From the NCBI GenBank assembly GCA_004151065.3, contig NWUY0300009206.1, forward strand, positions 29,848 to 56,206: a stretch of 26,359 bases of DNA, in the 5' to 3' direction. Positions 9,901-19,659 of this stretch are shown here, piece by piece. The DNA is from Larix sibirica (taxonomy: Eukaryota; Streptophyta; Pinopsida; Pinales; Pinaceae). The notes under the pieces were generated by a model that made no database searches, was not told the DNA's origin, and was given only the letters and a program-made list of their open reading frames with translations. Made by a program: the position numbers and the translations under genes. How positions within the stretch are numbered: position 1 is the stretch's first letter; the number at the start of each line of letters is the position of its first letter.

Positions 9901-11745
9901 AAGTCTCTGGTGTCTCTTCTCTCTTCCTCTGTAATTATGGGAGAGGTGGTTTTATTAATTTTCTTGCCAGAGCAGTTGAATAGTCATGGCAGTCCACGTG
10001 GAGATGGAATAGGCTGGATAATTGGTATTTCAGCAGCCATTACAGGTTGTCCAACCTTATTATTAGGGTTAGGAGGGGTTGTGCAGGAAGAGTGGTTTGG
10101 AGGTGGATTGTTCAATGGTAGTGTTAACTGGGGTTGTGGGGGTGTTGCATTAATGGTTGTATGGTGCAAATTGGAATTGATGAGGAGGTTGTGGTTGAGT
10201 TTGTTGTTGATTTCCCAAAGCCTGGATTTCTCCAGTTTGATTGCCAAGGGGTTTTTGTGATATGGAGGTGCCCAGGTTTGTTGTGGCATAGGTGGATACC
10301 AAGGTTGATGGTTGTGGCACTTGTGAGCTTGTGGCTTGGTGTATTTGAGCATTATTCCAATAAGGATTAAATGTTGCATAGGATCTAGCATCGTACCTGA
10401 GGGTCGGGGTTTCCATGGGCCTTTTGAGATATGAAGCAAACAGGTTCTGCTCTGTCCCTGCCTCTCATATATAGCCTTGAGTCCTGGAAGCAAGGGGCAT
10501 CTTTCGTAGGATGCTCCTGATCACATAGAAGGAAATTTCCACTCTGTCTAATGGGCAGTTCTTGAGGGGTGTCTCTTTCTGCATTTAGGACAAAAAATAG
10601 CCAAAGCTCGATCTTCCTCTTCTTGCCTTTTCTTTGCTGAAGTGCATCCAACTGAGAACTCGAAGAGCTAAGTATATCAGTTTTAAAATCCTCCAGAAGG
10701 TTTCCAATCTCCATCCTTGAAACCCTTCCCTTGAAGCCTTGGTGGTTCTATTTACTGACATCCTGATTCCTCTTCCTGATCTGGAAGCATTCCTTGAATA
10801 TCTTCTGCAGAGGTCACATATTTCTACTATATTTTAGACAGGGACACATCCCCTACGCCCATTAAATTTAAAAGTTCAATGACGTCATCCTTATTCCTCG
10901 TAAGAGCATAATTTTTAATGTATCATCGTTTAACGTGTTCTGTCTCATCTCTGCAAGTTGTATTGAAATCTCTCCACATAGTCCTCCAATATTTCATCCT
11001 CCTGCTGGGCATTTTAAAATTGCTTCCTTCTGATCCTTTATCCTTAATATTCTTGATATTATCCAGGAAGTTTCTTCATTGACCCAGGTTGATATGTATC
11101 CCCTCCCAGCCCCATGAACCACCTAGTGCCTGATTCTTGTGGCTGGAAAAGTTTAGTTTTGTTGATCTATAACATAATCGTAGCTCCTGCAGAGGACATC
11201 AAATTCAAACAGAAACGTGTCTGGGTCCTCACTTGCCATCCATGAAAATTGGCAATGTCGAATGTGGAATATTCTTCATCTGGTTTGTAAGTGTAGACCT
11301 GAATTTCTGATTGGAAATTCAAAAGTATTTTTCCTGATCTTGATTCTTCCCCATTTGTTTCTCCTCGGTTGTTTCCTCCCTGTTTGGAATGTGCTCCCCC
11401 CTGCCATCCATATTTACCCAAAAACCTTCCAAGTCTAGCTGACAATGGGGAGTCGGTAGACTTTTGTTCCTTGTTCAACTGACTGTCAGCACTTAGTTGT
11501 TTGGAAATTCTTCTCCCTGAACAAACTTCTGACATTGCAGTTCATCATCACTGTGAGTCAGTAAAACAACTCTGCCAGTGGGAGTGGTGGAATGCTCAGG
11601 ATTTTCCTGATTTAGGAATGTTAATAGAGGTGGTCTCCTCTGAGTGCGTCCTCCTCTTATTGAACTTGCCTCCTGCACGGTTAGTATCTGGGGGGGTATC
11701 ATATGCATATACAAGCCTACCTGTACTATCTCTTATTCTACGCAT
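9901..11745 (-). pseudogene. gag: Gag of element 1
   Basis: The structural protein starts at the ATG at 11745 (MRRIRDS, shared by all three copies). It is broken into short frames, including 11493-11714, 11167-11535, 10385-10714 and 9984-10493. The conserved Retrotrans_gag core should lie about 10800-11200. It is poorly preserved here but well seen in the element 2 copy. A zinc-knuckle-like region follows, of which LLCDQEHPTKDAPCF (about 10480-10530) remains. A tail rich in Pro, Gln and Asn (10000-10450) leads into protease. The many small indels relative to element 2 show long neutral decay. Confidence 0.75.
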
Positions 11746-11938
11746 GAATATTGCATGATTCAGAATCACAGGGACTTGCGCAGGGAAATACCTAGTGGAA
11801 TTGTCTTGTGCGTCTTACTTGTCCCTCCTCAAGATCACACAAACTACTTCCAGAAAATATCATACTCGAACATACTCAAAAATCGATAAAAAAATCACAC
11901 CCAAAACAATCAACCAAAATTGCAATGTCCTTGGCAGC

Positions 11939-11956
11939 TCCCCGACAACGGCGCCA
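11939..11956 (-). other. Primer-binding site of element 1
   Basis: The minus strand reads TGGCGCCGTTGTCGGGGA, one base from the Athila tRNA-Asp type TGGCGCCGTTGCCGGGGA. Three T bases separate it from the end of LTR B. It is the best preserved of the three PBS copies in the window. Confidence 0.85.
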
Positions 11957-11959
11957 AAA

Positions 11960-13222
11960 TGACGAGCTTTTCTTTTACCTTCTAATTAACTTAAAAGAGT
12001 AATTGAAAGTATTCATAAATTATCAACCGAGGTCATAAAAGACTTATGAGCCACCAAAATTATGCCATACACTATAATTCATGATGATTTTCAATACAGG
12101 GAAGATTGATGAACTTGATGGGGCTAGATCAGAAAATGCAACTGTTGGTGAAAGGATTTCAATTAAATAACAGCTAAAGGAAAGTCTTTAAACTGATTAA
12201 CCTAGAAGCATTGTTCTACCAATTACAACAATTTGTCCCAACTATACGACTGAAAGGAAATTGAAACAACAAAATCCAATTCTAACTGTTCATTAATTCT
12301 GCAGAAGATAAATCCTACGAAACCAACAGCTAATAATAAATAATTGCAAGGGACTAACCAGAATTAAAAACGTGCTTCTAACCGTATCAACCAGTAAGAA
12401 AATTCTCAGAAATGTCTACTACAACCCTTCACCACAGTATTATTTCAATCAGCATCCACAACACATACACTCCCCTGTTATTCAATAATAAGTATAAGGA
12501 ACAACTGTGACTAATTAATCGCTTCACACTTTGAGAACACACACCAATCTGTAATCGACACACAATCTTTATAAATGCAAACAATTAAGCAAACACTAAC
12601 TTGCATAAACAAAGAAAACTCTAAACTACAACAACACCTGTCGCCAGAAGGGGGCCCTGCCTTCGGAGACAGGAGCTGGGAAACCACTCACTCACACGAA
12701 ATCGATCAACACATCCAGAACCAAAATAGAAGATGTTATATAATAATGTCATGATTACAGAAAGGTTCAACAATTCTATGCAAGTGATGGCTAACCTCCA
12801 CCAGAGAAGATTGAAAGTTTTTATACATCAAAACCCAGGAAAAGATTATGAAATATTATATGGTTACAACCGATTACCAAATAAAGCACATCTATTTATT
12901 CTCCAAGAGGTTTCATGAGCCAATTCAGGAGGCTAATATCGTGAAGCGTGGATGCGGTTCTAAACTGAAAAATATTTCAAACAAAAGGCGCAATTACTGG
13001 ATGACTCAACATATTTCAAATCGTTGAAGAGTTTCTGTGATCGTTGAGTTGGCGTGGACTGTTGATTCCCAAATTAGCTACGGAACCACGGATTCGTTCC
13101 GTAGTTTGACCATGATAATGCATAATGACCAGCAGGATCATATAAAATGATCGGATCCTTCATCGAACATGTACTAGAGCTACTTGTCTTTGTGTATAAA
13201 CTTGAGACTTATATGCAAGCCT
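11960..13222 (-). repeat. LTR B, truncated 5' LTR of element 1
   Basis: It begins TGACGAGC at 11960 and follows LTRs A and C along its length with many small indels. It stops abruptly at the N at 13223, at the place matching about 2172 in LTR A. The outer ~300 bp of U3 are therefore missing. Its TATA-like box is at 12735-12742. It differs from A and C more than they differ from each other, for example around 12430-12560 and in a ~20-bp deletion near 13185. Confidence 0.85.
12735..12742 (-). promoter_or_regulatory. TATA-like box in LTR B
   Basis: The minus strand reads TATATAAC in the same sequence context as the boxes in LTRs A and C, with the last A-run changed. Confidence 0.4.
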
Positions 13223-13223
13223 N
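13223..13223. other. Single N at an LTR-to-pol junction
   Basis: The base is undetermined. To its left is the interior of LTR B and to its right the interior of the integrase zinc-binding region of element 2. Neither neighbour is a natural element end. It is either a true deletion junction or an assembly join. Confidence 0.9.
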
Positions 13224-13560
13224 TCTCGAACACATCGACAGATTACCAGGTCAGGTCCCGTGTAGAATAGATACCCACCAATCCAGGAAAATATACTGTT
13301 GCGCTGCATAATTCTATGCTTTTCTTTTGATGACATATGCCCTAGAATTTTTTCTGCAACCAAATAATTCACCACATTTGCAAACCAAGGTACATTAGTA
13401 GATATAGAAAACAAATGCTCATCTGGAAAAACATCAGCAACCGGTGGGGATTCATTAGTATTAATTATTCTAGAAAGAAAATCAACAACCAAGTTATCCT
13501 TGCCCAGTCTATCCACTATTGAAATGTCGAATTCCTATAACAGCAGCAGCCACCGAGTGA
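13224..13560 (-). pseudogene. pol: RNase H end and integrase start of element 2
   Basis: The frame 13160-13516 reads through the same blocks as element 1: MDRLGKDNLVVDFLSRI, VAEKILGHMSSKEKHRIMQR and GGYLFYTGPDLVICRCVR. It then meets the N. The real integrase ends there, and the codons left of the N are LTR sequence read by chance. The zinc-binding His and Cys residues and the whole catalytic core are lost. Confidence 0.8.
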
Positions 13561-14830
13561 CTCTGTCATTTGTAATGGGTTATTTCATAAGGTATTTAAT
13601 GGAAGAATGGTCGGTGTGCATAGTTACTGGGTATCCAATGATGTAATGGAGAAATTTTTTAATAGCATAAATGACATCCAAGAATTAGTTTTCTGTAACT
13701 ATATAGTTTAGCTCTGCAATAGTTAGATTCTTACTAATGAAATATATGGCATAGGGTTTATGGTCTTCTTTTTGGCCCAATACTCCTCCTATGGCAGTAT
13801 CCGAGGCATTTGTTGAAATTATGAAGGGTAGGGACCAATCGGATCCTCGTAGGATGGGTGCTGTTGAGACTTTCTGTTTCAATATTTACCAAGCTAGTTG
13901 ACAGGAAGCAGACCACTCAAACTATGTATTTTTTGACATTAGTAGAAATAAAGGACTAGCAATTTTTGAATTTTTTTGGACAAATATTCTATAATAACCT
14001 GCATATCCAATAAACTTTGCGTACCTCTTTTTTTGTACGTGGTATTAGTAAGTTGAGGTTTACCTCTATCTTTGTTGGGTCTACTTTGATGCCTTCTAGC
14101 GATATTAGATGACCCAAAACAACTCATTGTGTAAGGATCATCTTGCACTTTTCACTGCTGATACACAGGTTCACCTCTCTACATCGAGCAAGTACGTTTT
14201 CCAAAATTTTCAAAGCTTCTTCAAAATCCCCACCATGAGAGGTAAAGTCATCCATAAAGGATCCCATGGTTTCATGAATGATATCTGCAAAAATGTTGAG
14301 AACTGCGTGTTGAAATGTGGCTAATGCGTTACAAAATACGAAAGGTAGCATACAGTATGCAAAGGTTCTCCATGGGCATGCAAATGCCATTTTTCTTGAT
14401 CTTCTCATGCTATACTAATCTGATTGTACCCGTTGAATCCATCCATGAAGGAGAAGTACTTTTTTCCTGCAAGTGTGTCCAGTACCTGGTCGATTAAAGG
14501 CAACAATAAATGGTCCTTATGAGTAGCTTTATTCAACTATCTATAATCAACACAAATGCACCATTTTCTATTCTTTTTGGGGACTATCGCAAGTGGGGAC
14601 ACCCACTTACTATCAAAGATAGAATAAATAAAATTTGCATCCATCAATTTTTGAAGTTCATCTTTGAACACCTCCATTAATGTCGGATTCATCCCGCGCT
14701 AAGGTTTCCTAATTGGTCTGAAATCCTCCTTGGTATAGATATGATGTGTGAACAAATTAGGGTGGAGGCCCCTCATATCACTCTAGTCCCAGTAAAATGC
14801 ATTTGTATGTTTCTTCAATACAGAGATAAG
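13561..14830 (-). pseudogene. pol: RT and RNase H region of element 2
   Basis: RNase H is represented by 13685-13882 (STNASDTAIGGVLGQKEDHK), where the first catalytic Asp of TDASD is Asn. RT is represented by 14124-14408, which keeps the catalytic FMDD followed by F, then HGGDFEEALKILENVL. The adjoining 14430-14720 segment, in broken frames, carries YFSFMDGF and SDSKWVSPL-like wording. This copy retains the two bases lost from element 1 near 8490. Stop codons occur where element 1 is open, for example inside the VDYRELNKA block near 14540. Confidence 0.85.
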
Positions 14831-14833
14831 CTT

Positions 14834-15180
14834 CTAGGTTTGCTGATATGACAATGTGGAGCTAATCTTTAATTGTTTTCCAGGTTGAATTTCCACTTCC
14901 TTGATCGCATAATCAATAAGGAACTTAGGATTGTTATCGGGAATCATCGAGGGAATTGAAATAATGTCAACTTGTTGGGTAGAAAATACTAGACTCAGCA
15001 AATCCATAATATCTAAAGAAGGGATGGAATTTATCATGTCATCCTCTGTTTTCTGTTTTGCTGCAAGAGATTGTTCAATCATGAAAAACTATAGAGCCTT
15101 ATCTTCTTGATCTGATTCTTCACCCTCTGGACACAAAGGAAGTTATTGTTATATTGTTGGCTTTGCAAGGGGTACGGTCT
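14834..15180 (-). pseudogene. Protease-to-RT linker of element 2
   Basis: An open stretch of 82 codons (14834-15082) reads SLDIMDLLSLVFSTQQVD and has no catalytic motif. It matches 8861-9189 in element 1 and is the variable polyprotein linker. Confidence 0.5.
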
Positions 15181-15244
15181 GAGCTACTTGACAACATTAC
15201 CATGGGATATACGCATATTTACTGATCGAAAGCCAATGTAAGCA

Positions 15245-15775
15245 TTAGTTGTGGCCAACCATGGTCGTCCTAGAATCAAAGGGTATCCTCCAAGGTTTGA
15301 TTTCATCTGCAGAACCATAAAATATGCAGGGTATTCCCATGGATACTGAGATGACAGTATATTCTATAATACCTTCCGGTCTTACAGAAGATTGGTCGGG
15401 AAAATGTAAAGCAGTAGTAGTTTTCCTTATATTTGTGAGTCCCAATGTTTCCATTGTATATTTAGTCATTACATTAATGGCAGCTCTTAATTCTATCAAT
15501 GTGTGAGAGAGGGAGACACCATTTATTTGTACCTTGACAACGAGACTTCCAGGGTCAAAATATTTAGCCGCAAGGGTGTTCCCCATCATTAAATATGCTA
15601 AGTCTCCTACCACATGGACTGTTGGAGGGTCTTTCCTCTTTTTGCACATTTTCCTCAGGCATAACTCTCTAACAGATTTTGAATAAATGGGAATATCTTT
15701 AATAGCTTGGAACAATGGAATTTTCATGCAGAAATTTCGTAATTCCCCCAAGAGGTCGAATTCTGGCCGAGCCAT
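15245..15775 (-). pseudogene. Aspartic protease of element 2
   Basis: This is a 176-codon open frame. It starts with the linker RPEFDLLGELRNFCMKIPLF and has a run of basic residues (MCKKRKDPP). The block GNTLAAKYFDPGSLVVKVQI precedes the active-site position, which reads LIELRAAINVM. The catalytic Asp of the D-L/T-G-A motif is Glu and the Gly is Arg. It ends with IPFDSRTTMVGH, in a different frame from the expected LILGRPWLA-type ending. Despite its length the protein cannot be an active protease. Confidence 0.8.
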
Positions 15776-17808
15776 TGGTTTGTCTATGATTAACCGCTGA
15801 GGGTATGCTGGATGTTGCTTCTCCTCTATTACCCGTGGTTTAATGGGTGGAATGGGTGGGAGACTATATTCTAGTTGAATTGGTAAAGTCTCTAGTGTCT
15901 CTTTGGTATCTTCTTCTATAATTATGGGGGAGGTGTTTTTATTAATGTTTCTTCCAGATCACAATTGAATATCATGGCAGTCTACAGTGGAAATGGAATA
16001 GGATGGATAATTTGGTCGTTCACCAATCATTACAGGTTGTCCAACCTTGTTATTGGGGTTAGGGGCGGGTTGTGCAAGAAGAAGTGGTATAGGAGGTGGA
16101 TTTTTCAATGGTAGTGTTAACCAGGGTTGTGGAGGTGATTGCATTAATGGTTGTACTAGTGCAAATTGGAATTGATGAGGGGGTTTCATTTGAGGAGGTT
16201 CTGGTTGAGTTTGTTATTGATTTCCAAAGCCTAGATTTCTCCAATTTGATTGCCAAGGAATGTTCTGTGAATATGGAGGTGCCTAGGTTTGTTGTGGCAC
16301 AGGAAAATACCAGGGTTGGGGGGCTTGTGTTACTTGTGAGGCTTGTTAAGCTTGTGCTTGGTGTGTTTGCGCATTATTCCAATAAGGATTAAATGATTGC
16401 ATAGGATCTAACATAGTACCTGAAGGTCGAGGTTTCCATGGGCGCTTTTGAGATATGAAGAAAACAAATTCTCCTTCTGTCCCTACATTCGCATATATAT
16501 CTTTCAGTCCTGGAAACGAGGGGAAGTATTTCATAGGATGATCTTGATCACACAGGAGGAAAATTTCAACTTTGTCTAGTGGGTAGTTCTTGAGGGGATG
16601 TCTTTTTCTGCATTTAGGACAAAAATGGTCAAATCTCGATCCTCCTCTTCTTTCATTTTCCTTTTGTGAAGTGAATCTAATTGAGAGATCAGAGAGTTGA
16701 GTATATCGGTTTTGAAAACCTCTAGAAGGTTTCCAATATCCATTCTTGAAACACCTTCCCTTGAAGCCTTGGTGGTTCTATTTACTGCATCCATAGTCCC
16801 TCTTCCTGATATGGAAGTATTCCTTGAATATCTTTTGCATAGGTCACATATTTTTGTGTATTTTAGCAAGGACACATCCCCTGCACCCATTAAATTTAAA
16901 ATCTCAATACAATCATCTCTGATTCCTCGTAAGAGCAGAATTTTTAATGTATCATCATTTAATGCATTCTGTCTTGATCTCTGCAAGTTGTATTGAAATC
17001 TCTCCACATAGTCCTCCAATATTTCATCCTCTTGCTGGGTCATTTTGAAAAATGCTTCCTTCTGATACTTATCCTTACAGTATTTTTGATACTTATCCAA
17101 GAAGGTTCTCTTCATATGTGACTAGGTTGAGATGTTGTCCCCTCCCAGCCCGATGAACAACGAAGTGCCGGATTATTCAACATTGTTAGGAAAAGTTTTA
17201 GTTTCTGATGATCTGTAACGTAATCATAGCTCCTGCAGAGGACATCAAATTCGACATAAAAATGTCTGGGTCCTCACTAACCATGCCATGAAAATTCAAT
17301 AGTGTTGAATGTGGAATATTCTTCATCTGGTTTGTAACTGTAGACCCTAAATTTATGATTGGAAATTAAAAAGTGTTTTTCCTGACACTTGTTTCTTCCC
17401 CATTTGTTTCTCCTTGGTTCGTTTCCTCACTGTTTGGAAGGTGCTCCCCCCTACCATCCATATTTACCCAAACACCTTCCAATGTAGCTGATCCAACTGA
17501 CAATGGGGAGTCGGTAGACTTTTGTTCCTCGTTCAACTGACTTCTAGCGCTCAACTGGTTGGAAAGTTCTTCTCCCTGAACAAATTTTGTCACTTACAGT
17601 TCATCATCAATGTGCATTGATGAAACAACTCTGCCGGTGGGAGTGGTGGAAATCTCAGGATTTTCTTGTTTAGGAATATTAGTAGAGGATGGTTTCCTTT
17701 GAATACACCCTCCTCTTATTGAAATTCCTGCACTCTTGCACTGTTAATATCTGGGGGGGTGTTGTATGCATAAACAATCCTACCTGTACTATCTCTTATT
17801 CTACGCAT
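15776..17808 (-). pseudogene. gag: Gag of element 2
   Basis: Gag starts at the ATG at 17808 (MRRIRDS) and is in several frames. The longest open part (16576-17115, 179 codons) contains the Retrotrans_gag core, with FLDKYQKYCKDKYQKEAFFK, EDEILEDYVERFQYNLQRSR and LNLMGAGDVS. Just upstream (about 17100-17300), in another frame, is the LFPTTLKNPA-type stretch that typifies this fold. About 16540-16620 encodes a zinc-knuckle-like FCPKCRKRHPLKNY, with Tyr where the last Cys is expected. A second C-x4-H-type motif, LLCDQDHPMKYF, follows. A Pro/Gln/Asn-rich tail (15959-16500) leads to protease. It is better preserved than the element 1 copy. Confidence 0.8.
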
Positions 17809-18019
17809 GAAAAATTAGCATGATCCGGAATCATAGGGACTTGTGGCAGGAAATACCCCAGTGGGATTGTCTACTCGTCTACTTTTCCCTCCTCATAGAT
17901 CACACAAAACTACTTCCAGAAAATACTTTACGCAACACTGAACACACTCGAAAATCGATTGAAGCAATCACACCCGCAGAATCAAAACAATCAAACAAAA
18001 TTGCAATGTCCTTGGCAGC

Positions 18020-18037
18020 TCCCCGACAACGACACCA
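18020..18037 (-). other. Primer-binding site of element 2
   Basis: The minus strand reads TGGTGTCGTTGTCGGGGA, the tRNA-Asp type with three changes from the usual Athila form. The GGCGCC core has become GGTGTC, losing a CpG. Three T bases separate it from the LTR end. Confidence 0.8.
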
Positions 18038-18040
18038 AAA

Positions 18041-19659
18041 TGACGAGCTTTTATTTTACCTTCTAATTAAATTAAAAGTGTAATTGAAAACTGTTCATAA
18101 ATTATCAACCCAGGGTTATAAAGAATTATGAGCCACCCGACAAAATTTATTCCAGACACTATGATTCAGATGATTTTTTAGATAGGGTAGATTGATGAAT
18201 TAATGGAGTTAGAATCATAAAATGCAACTGTTGGTGGGAGGTTTTCAATTAAATCATGGCTACAAGAAAATCCTTGAACTGATTAAACTAGAAGCATTGA
18301 TATACCAATCACAACTAATTATCCCAACTGCACTACATAAAGGATATTGAACAACAAAATTCAATTCTAACTGTTCATTAACTCTGCAAAAGATAAATCC
18401 TAACGAAACTAACAATTAATGCTAAAGAAATTGCAAGGGGCTAATCATGAGAATTGTAAAAATGTTCTTCTATCCTTATCAACCAGTAATCTAATGATTC
18501 TAAGAAATGTCCACTACAATCCTCCACCAAAGTATTGTTTTCCTCAATCATGCATCCATAACATATACACTCCTATGTTATTTCAATGATAAGTCTAGAG
18601 AGCAATTGTAACTAAATAATCACTTCATACATTGAGAACTCACTCCAATTTTTAATCTACACAAAAATTTATAAATGTAAACAATTAATTACACACTAAC
18701 TTGCATAAAACAAATAAAACTCTAAACTACAACATCACATGTCACCAGAAGGGGGGCCTGCCTTCAGGGACATGAGCTGGGCAAGCCACTCACTCAAAAG
18801 AAATCGATTAAGACATCTAGAACCAACAATAAAATATTTTATATAATAATGTCTGATTACGGAAAGGTTCAATAATTATATGCAAGCTGATGGATAATCC
18901 TCCCTCTAGGGAAGATCAAAAGTCTTATACATCAAGAACCCACCATAAATATTATGCAATATATACGGTTACAACCAATTACCAAATGCGACCCATCTAT
19001 TAATTCCTCAAGGGGTTACATGAGCCAATTAATGAGGTTGATATCGCGAAGCATAGATGTTGTTATAAAATGAGATGTTTCTAATATTTAAAAATAAACA
19101 GGTGCGATTATTGGATGAACCAACAGATTCCAAGTCGTTGAAGAGTTTCCGTGATCACTAAGTTGGATGTGGAACTGTTGATTCCCCAAGTTGGATACAA
19201 AACCACGGATCCATTTCGTAGTTTGACCAGGATAATGCATAATGACCAGCAAGATCACATTAAGTGATCATGATCCTTCATCGAACCACATACTATAGCT
19301 ACTTGTCCCAACTGACCTTTGTATGCATGTTGTGTATAAACTTGAGACTTATCTGCAAGCCTTTTATCCCTCTACAACTACTTTGTTCTGCAACTATCTT
19401 TAATGCCTCTTTCCGCAGACTGAAACTATAACAATAGACCTGGAACACCAATTCTTTAGTAGGAAATTATAGAAGCATAACCATACCCAAATCACTAGCA
19501 AATGAAAAATACTCAAGTAAAACATGATCAATTTTTACCAGAGCCAAAAATTTGCTAGGTGCAGCCAAAAAGAGCTAGTAAATGTATCATAACTAATCAA
19601 AAGAGTGCATAAATGAGGTAAAAACAAGAGAAAAAAAGTTCCATATACACGACCCTTCA
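18041..19659 (-). repeat. LTR C, full 5' LTR of element 2 (1619 bp)
   Basis: It begins TGACGAGC at 18041 and ends CCCTTCA at 19659. It matches LTR A from end to end and has the same length. Its TATA-like box is at 18837-18845. The PBS is on its left and unrelated flanking sequence is on its right, as expected of a 5' LTR on the minus strand. Confidence 0.9.
18837..18845 (-). promoter_or_regulatory. TATA-like box in LTR C
   Basis: The minus strand reads TATATAAAA, identical to LTR A and about 818 bp from the outer LTR edge, against about 820 in A. Conservation of both position and sequence supports a role as the element promoter. Confidence 0.5.

Larger units (their letters stand above)
854..13222 (-). 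mobile_element. Athila-like Ty3/gypsy element 1, near full length
   Basis: Read on the minus strand the parts are: LTR B (11960-13222, truncated), PBS, gag, protease, RT, RNase H, integrase, spacer with tandem repeats, third ORF, PPT and LTR A (854-2472). This is the complete Athila order at about 12.4 kb, within the range for that lineage. RT has the FMDD form of the catalytic motif followed by F, which is characteristic of Athila. The two LTRs are not each other's closest relatives in this window, because A is nearer to LTR C. The unit may therefore be a recombinant instead of a single insertion. All reading frames are broken. Confidence 0.65.
13224..19659 (-). mobile_element. Athila-like Ty3/gypsy element 2, 3' end missing
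   Basis: On the minus strand the order is LTR C, PBS, gag, protease, RT, RNase H and then integrase, cut within its zinc-binding part at 13224. The integrase core, third ORF, PPT and 3' LTR are absent. The outer edge of LTR C has no purine tract, and its first five flanking bases are CTTTG (19660-19664), a candidate target-site duplication whose partner cannot be checked. The coding parts parallel element 1 block by block. Confidence 0.75.

Noticed and set aside
9910-10370. Gly/Val-rich plus-strand frames (9910-10260, 10134-10370, also 16096-16392)
   Set aside because: They are the complement of the Pro/Gln/Asn-rich gag tail on the minus strand, and the same shadow appears in both element copies.
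11501-12002. Plus-strand frames across the gag start and PBS (11501-12002, 17820-18083)
   Set aside because: They cross the gag start, leader, PBS and LTR edge, which have a clear non-coding role on the other strand.
12733-12918. 61-codon plus-strand frame inside LTR B
   Set aside because: It is not conserved in LTRs A and C and lies within U3/R sequence.
13160-13222. C-terminal codons of the 118-codon frame running into the LTR
   Set aside because: They lie left of the N in LTR B. The apparent fusion protein is an artefact of the junction.
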